Positions 7,900-10,654 of a DNA stretch of 10,654 nucleotides are shown one piece after another. The stretch comes from Prolixibacteraceae bacterium (lineage in GTDB: Bacteria; Bacteroidota; Bacteroidia; Bacteroidales; Prolixibacteraceae). Location of the stretch: positions 1 to 10,654 of the forward strand of contig DAIDJX010000100.1 in assembly GCA_027451165.1 (NCBI GenBank), read 5' to 3'. Position numbers and translations under genes: made by a program. Position 1 is the first letter of the stretch. Each line of letters opens with the position of its first letter. A model generated the notes under the pieces. That model did no database searches, was not told where the DNA came from, and saw only the letters and a program-made list of their open reading frames with translations.

Positions 7900-7930
7900 A
7901 AAACGATCCCGGATTTTCCGGGATCGTTTT
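7900..7930. terminator. Bidirectional intrinsic terminator between converging genes
   Basis: A perfect 14-bp inverted repeat (7900-7913 with 7917-7930) has a 3-base loop. The stem carries A's at its outer 5' end and T's at its outer 3' end, so either strand gives a GC-rich hairpin ending in a U-run. On the minus strand the U-run is extended (TTTTTATTTA). It sits 17 bases past the stop of the minus-strand gene and is a second stop signal for the susCD-like operon. Confidence 0.85.
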
Positions 7931-7947
7931 ATAGTGTGTTGTTCTGG

Positions 7948-9663
7948 TCAGCACGGGACATAAGTGCAGGCTCTCCAGGTCGGATTCGCAATATCCGGTC
8001 CGACAGAGCCAATGCCCCAAAGGTGATCGTTCCCTGTGGAACCTGCCGCACTGCCCACATAATAGGCACCTGCCCAAATGCCGGATGATTGTATTTCCTG
8101 GGCAGTTCTGAACCATGACTGGATGATGGTTGCTCCCTCCTTCGCATATTTGACAAGTCTTTTTCCTTCTTCTTCTGTGTCAGAGGTAACTTGTGCATAC
8201 CCCATCAGGATATGAAGGCCGTCAAAAGCATTTTTCCATCTTTCAAGAACATCTCCCCCGCTTCCCACAATGGCATCCTGCAATGGTCCGCAAGCTGCGA
8301 CGACTGCCCATTCCAGATTCTTTGCTCCCCACATATCGGGTGCGCCAGCTGTTTCATTGAAATGCAGGAAAGTGTCGTCAGGTTTTGCCAGGACCCATCC
8401 GTCACTGTTGGCATGGCCGGTGTAAAAAACGAAATCCACTGCATCGACCCAGTCGTCATCATTGGCGTGCCAGTCGGATTCCCAGGCATTGCCATCTCCC
8501 CAATTGAACCGGATACTCCAGCCCATTGCCGCAAGTCCGTCCACAAAGCCTTTGGCATTATTTTTACTGCCGGCCAGGCCCCCTGACAAACCGATCCAGG
8601 ACGTTCCGGCGGAGTAGAATCCGAGGAGGTTGCCCAGTTCCTTAATGAGCAAAGGTTTTAAATCCGGTTTTAATATCAGCGGGGAGTTGGCAGAACCTTT
8701 CACAAACAGGTCGTCGACGTTTATTCCCTTTGCTTTCAGGGTGCGCCGGTTGAAGGTAATTCCGGGAGGGAGTCCTCTCCCTGGTACGGGTTGGAAATCA
8801 GACGGAAGTGGTGACGCATTGGGTTTGTCGGTTTTCTTTCTGGGAGGCGTCACCGGGAGTATTTCAGGCCTGAGGCCAATATCAACTGCCGGAATAATTA
8901 CTTTACGGACAGGTACTTTGTTGCCATCAAAATTGGCAATCCCACTATAAACATATACCGGATACAGCAGATTCTGGTTGGCAAAGGCAGGAGCTGAATA
9001 ATAGGCCATTTCAGAAGAAAACTCAGCGAGAGGCGTTCTTCCCATTTTTTCACGGTACATATCATCCGCCTGGAGTTTGGGAATGACCTCATATAATTTT
9101 GGTTTTTCAACATGAGGACGCCATACTCCCCTTGTGCCCAACACCTTACCACCTTCTCCGAATACCACGCCGAAGCTGCCTCCTCCACCTATTACCGGGA
9201 GTGACTTTAAATTGGGATCATAATTACTGACATCCACTTCCACATCGTGTAAAATAGTGGTGTCTTCCTGAATAACATCTCTCGGATTATTATCCTTTGA
9301 TTTCATAACTGTCACAGAACCTGTCTTCCTGGCTGGTTTCAGCCTGAAAGGACCTGTAATCGTCGGGAGTACGGCATAGCGGCCAAGGATGTCAAGACTT
9401 TGCCTTTCAGCTTCTGCCCCTGTAAGTAATCCTCTTTTTATCCCCGGAATGGGATCAAATTTCCAGAGTCTTTGCGCATCTGATGCCCAGACACCTCCAT
9501 TTCTGACATCCACCTGCACTGTTCCGGATTTGCTGCGCAATTCAACCTGAGTTCCACGTTCCACAATTTCCTGGTCTTCACCTGGGAAAATTCGTTTACC
9601 GAAATCCCGGATTTTTTCAGCCGGAGCAACGGTACCCGCCACTTTAAAAACAGGAAGTTTCAT
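7948..9663 (-). CDS. DUF6345-like protein with putative CHAT/clan-CD-type His/Cys dyad
   Basis: The 571-aa product has no signal peptide or clear membrane helix from the chosen start and is probably cytoplasmic. That start, ATG at 9663-9661, has AAGGAG five bases upstream; an ATG at 9768 would add 35 residues with a hydrophobic patch. Residues 1-110 include GTVQVDVRNGGVW and RQSLDILGRYAVLP, loosely PepSY-like. The middle part carries LLYPVYVYSGIANFDG (232-247), then a proline-rich linker (about 264-305). The C-terminal domain (about 340-571) has FVFYTGHANSDGW with His417 and, 41 residues on, LEWAVVAACGP with Cys458, then AFDGLHILMGYAQV and GATIIQSWFRTAQEIQ. This order resembles CHAT and caspase-clan peptidases: strand-GH, strand-AC, then helices. 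I recall it as the family named DUF6345, without a search. Peptidase activity is inference. The last six residues hold Cys566 and Cys571. The gene stands alone, converging on the susCD-like operon. Confidence 0.72.
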   Translation of the reverse strand: MKLPVFKVAGTVAPAEKIRDFGKRIFPGEDQEIVERGTQVELRSKSGTVQVDVRNGGVWASDAQRLWKFDPIPGIKRGLLTGAEAERQSLDILGRYAVLPTITGPFRLKPARKTGSVTVMKSKDNNPRDVIQEDTTILHDVEVDVSNYDPNLKSLPVIGGGGSFGVVFGEGGKVLGTRGVWRPHVEKPKLYEVIPKLQADDMYREKMGRTPLAEFSSEMAYYSAPAFANQNLLYPVYVYSGIANFDGNKVPVRKVIIPAVDIGLRPEILPVTPPRKKTDKPNASPLPSDFQPVPGRGLPPGITFNRRTLKAKGINVDDLFVKGSANSPLILKPDLKPLLIKELGNLLGFYSAGTSWIGLSGGLAGSKNNAKGFVDGLAAMGWSIRFNWGDGNAWESDWHANDDDWVDAVDFVFYTGHANSDGWVLAKPDDTFLHFNETAGAPDMWGAKNLEWAVVAACGPLQDAIVGSGGDVLERWKNAFDGLHILMGYAQVTSDTEEEGKRLVKYAKEGATIIQSWFRTAQEIQSSGIWAGAYYVGSAAGSTGNDHLWGIGSVGPDIANPTWRACTYVPC

Positions 9664-9668
9664 ACGTT

Positions 9669-9674
9669 CTCCTT
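9669..9674 (-). promoter_or_regulatory. Strong Shine-Dalgarno for the DUF6345-like gene
   Basis: On the minus strand AAGGAG lies five bases before the ATG at 9663. It fixes the start over the upstream in-frame ATG at 9768. No other gene in the window has such a site; the sus genes use A-rich leaders instead. Confidence 0.75.
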
Positions 9675-9813
9675 TCTTAAGATTAATGGGTTTAAAAAAA
9701 TACAACACTTTCAATGCCTTTAAATAAAATGCCATCCTGCCTGAACCGACAATAAAGCAGTTAAGCACAGCGTATTTCGCATGAAAGTCAGAAAATTATC
9801 TTCAAAAAGCCGT

Positions 9814-9829
9814 CTCTATTGATATAGAG
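9814..9829. repeat. Short dyad CTCTAT-N4-ATAGAG
   Basis: A perfect 6-bp inverted repeat with a 4-base centre lies about 150 bases upstream of the DUF6345-like start. It could be a protein-binding site, but a dyad of this size is also expected by chance in a region this long. Confidence 0.25.
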
Positions 9830-10006
9830 GAAAATCGACATACAATTTAAGTAAAAAAAGTGAGATAACCCCTAAAAGTTCTGATAATAATCGTTAAACC
9901 CGGATAAGTCAGGCTGAAAGCACAACAAGCCAATACCGGATTAATTGAATCAAAATTGTGAAAGTGAGCACCAATTCCCGGATTCCTGATTCAACCGTAA
10001 TCATCT

Positions 10007-10045
10007 AAACAGTTGAAACCTGAAAAAAGTCAGCATCAACTGTTT
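10007..10045. promoter_or_regulatory. Inverted repeat overlapping the promoter of the TIM-barrel gene (candidate operator)
   Basis: AAACAGTTGA at 10007-10016 is matched perfectly by TCAACTGTTT at 10036-10045 with 19 bases between. The right arm shares three bases with the -33 TTTG of the promoter candidate at 10043-10073. The arm centres are 29 bp apart. A dimeric regulator bound here would meet RNA polymerase, so a repressor or activator site is plausible. Because it lies upstream of the predicted transcription start it is unlikely to act as an RNA hairpin for this gene. Confidence 0.45.
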
Positions 10046-10073
10046 GAAGTGCGGACAGAATATTGTTACTTTA
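10043..10073 (+). promoter_or_regulatory. Candidate Bacteroidota promoter for the TIM-barrel gene
   Basis: TTTG at 10043-10046 is followed after exactly 19 bases by TTACTTTA at 10066-10073, which matches the TAnnTTTG element at the first T and the TTT core. Transcription would begin near 10080, leaving a leader of about 58 bases to the ATG at 10138. The second and last bases of the -7 element deviate. Confidence 0.45.
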
Positions 10074-10137
10074 CACAACATCCGGCTTCAGCCTTGAAAC
10101 TGCGAAAAACTTTCGTTAAATCATAAAACCAATACAT

Positions 10138-10654
10138 ATGGAAAACTCAACCTTTTCGAGGCGCAGGTTCCTGGGAACGGCAGCAAGCGCCGCAGCGCTG
10201 GCGGTACTGCCTTTTAACCACTCCCTGGCAACCGGCAAACAACCCAAAAAGCCCAATTCAAAAGTAAACGGTGTCCAGTTAGGCCTGACCACCTATTCGT
10301 ACCGCAGTATTCCCCATAACCTGGAAGAAGTGCTGCAGTATGTCCTTACCTCAGGCATTAATTCTCTGGAGATGAGAAGTGTCCTGGAAGAAGGACTTGG
10401 CATTCCCCAGATGCCCCGTCCTGTCAGGGGTGCCTCGTTGACAGATGCGGAAAAAGCAGAACAGGCCAAAGCGGCCAAAGAAATCAGGGAAAAGCAGCGG
10501 CTCTGGCGTTTGTCGCTGCCCATGCAGAAATATGTTGACATCCGGAAGATGTACAACAAAGCCGGGGTAGAAATCCATATTGCCAAGTTTGTTCCTTCCG
10601 GATGGGCGGATGAAGAAATTGATTATGCCTACAACGCTGCCAAAGCCTTGGGAG
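10138..10654 (+). CDS. Tat-exported sugar phosphate isomerase/epimerase-like TIM-barrel protein (N-terminal part, truncated by window edge)
   Basis: The open frame from ATG 10138 reaches the right edge with 172 complete codons. Residues 7-12 are SRRRFL, a twin-arginine motif, followed by a hydrophobic segment at about 13-25 (GTAASAAALAVLP), so a folded protein would be exported through Tat. From about residue 45 the pattern VQLGLTTYSYRS, the helix LEEVLQYVLTSGI and NSLEMR fits the first beta-alpha unit of xylose-isomerase-like (AP endonuclease family 2) barrels. GVEIHIAKF at 143-151 fits a later strand. An Ala/Lys/Glu-rich helical insert lies at about 100-122 (LTDAEKAEQAKAAKEIREKQ). Family members act on sugars or cyclitols, often with a divalent metal; the metal ligands are outside the window or not yet identifiable. 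No Shine-Dalgarno is present. The upstream inverted repeat suggests regulated expression. Whether it processes what the SusCD-like pair imports is unknown. Confidence 0.82.
   Translation, partial: MENSTFSRRRFLGTAASAAALAVLPFNHSLATGKQPKKPNSKVNGVQLGLTTYSYRSIPHNLEEVLQYVLTSGINSLEMRSVLEEGLGIPQMPRPVRGASLTDAEKAEQAKAAKEIREKQRLWRLSLPMQKYVDIRKMYNKAGVEIHIAKFVPSGWADEEIDYAYNAAKALG

Larger units (their letters stand above)
9664..10137. other. AT-rich intergenic region between divergent genes
   Basis: This stretch of 474 bases separates the minus-strand DUF6345-like gene from the plus-strand TIM-barrel gene and holds no convincing coding frame. It contains the Shine-Dalgarno above, a small dyad at 9814-9829, a longer inverted repeat at 10007-10045 and a promoter candidate at 10043-10073. 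The hexamer CCGGAT occurs three times (9900, 9936, 9978) without regular spacing. On the minus strand TATTTTTT near 9700 could be a -7 element for the DUF6345-like gene, but no good -33 element accompanies it. Confidence 0.6.

Noticed and set aside
9900..9983. Three copies of CCGGAT, considered as a direct-repeat array or CRISPR remnant
   Set aside because: Only six bases are shared, spacing is irregular (36 and 42), and flanking bases do not match.
9945..9994. 7-bp inverted repeat TTGAATC...GATTCAA
   Set aside because: Short arms with a 36-base gap are expected by chance in an AT-rich region of this length.

Overview
The window is typical Bacteroidota chromosome, probably from a Bacteroidales-like free-living or gut/sediment lineage; the exact taxon cannot be read from it. 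The evidence is a SusC-like TonB-dependent receptor (about 1160 aa) followed directly by a SusD-like lipoprotein, a Bacteroidota-type ECF sigma/FecR anti-sigma pair just upstream, start codons mostly without Shine-Dalgarno sequences, and promoter candidates of the TTTG-N19-TAnnTTTG kind.

Layout: (1) 1-307, minus strand: the N-terminal 102 residues of a PlsC-family acyltransferase that runs off the left edge. (2) 308-651: divergent intergenic region with one promoter candidate per direction. (3) 652-2520, plus strand: ECF sigma factor and FecR-type membrane anti-sigma factor. (4) 2605-7805, plus strand: a SusC-like receptor carrying an N-terminal STN signalling domain, and its SusD-like lipoprotein, followed by a hairpin terminator. 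(5) 7948-9663, minus strand: a 571-aa protein whose C-terminal third looks like a CHAT/caspase-clan (clan CD) fold with a candidate His417/Cys458 dyad. It converges on the Sus operon and shares a near-perfect bidirectional terminator with it. (6) 9664-10137: intergenic region with a 10-bp perfect inverted repeat overlapping the -33 element of a promoter candidate. (7) 10138-10654, plus strand: the start of a Tat-exported xylose-isomerase-like TIM-barrel protein that runs off the right edge.

Regions 3 and 4 form one self-contained cell-surface signalling unit. The STN domain of the outer-membrane receptor would contact the periplasmic part of FecR when ligand is bound. FecR would then release or activate the sigma factor, which would switch on the susCD pair. 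No glycosidase, sulfatase or other polymer-degrading enzyme lies inside the window, so the imported substrate cannot be named.

The least conventional element is the 571-aa protein of region 5. It has no signal peptide, has an unusually clear Shine-Dalgarno, and sits as a single gene with its own terminator. I believe it matches the poorly characterised domain family called DUF6345, but I could not run a search. Its putative protease-like active site is inferred from motif spacing.
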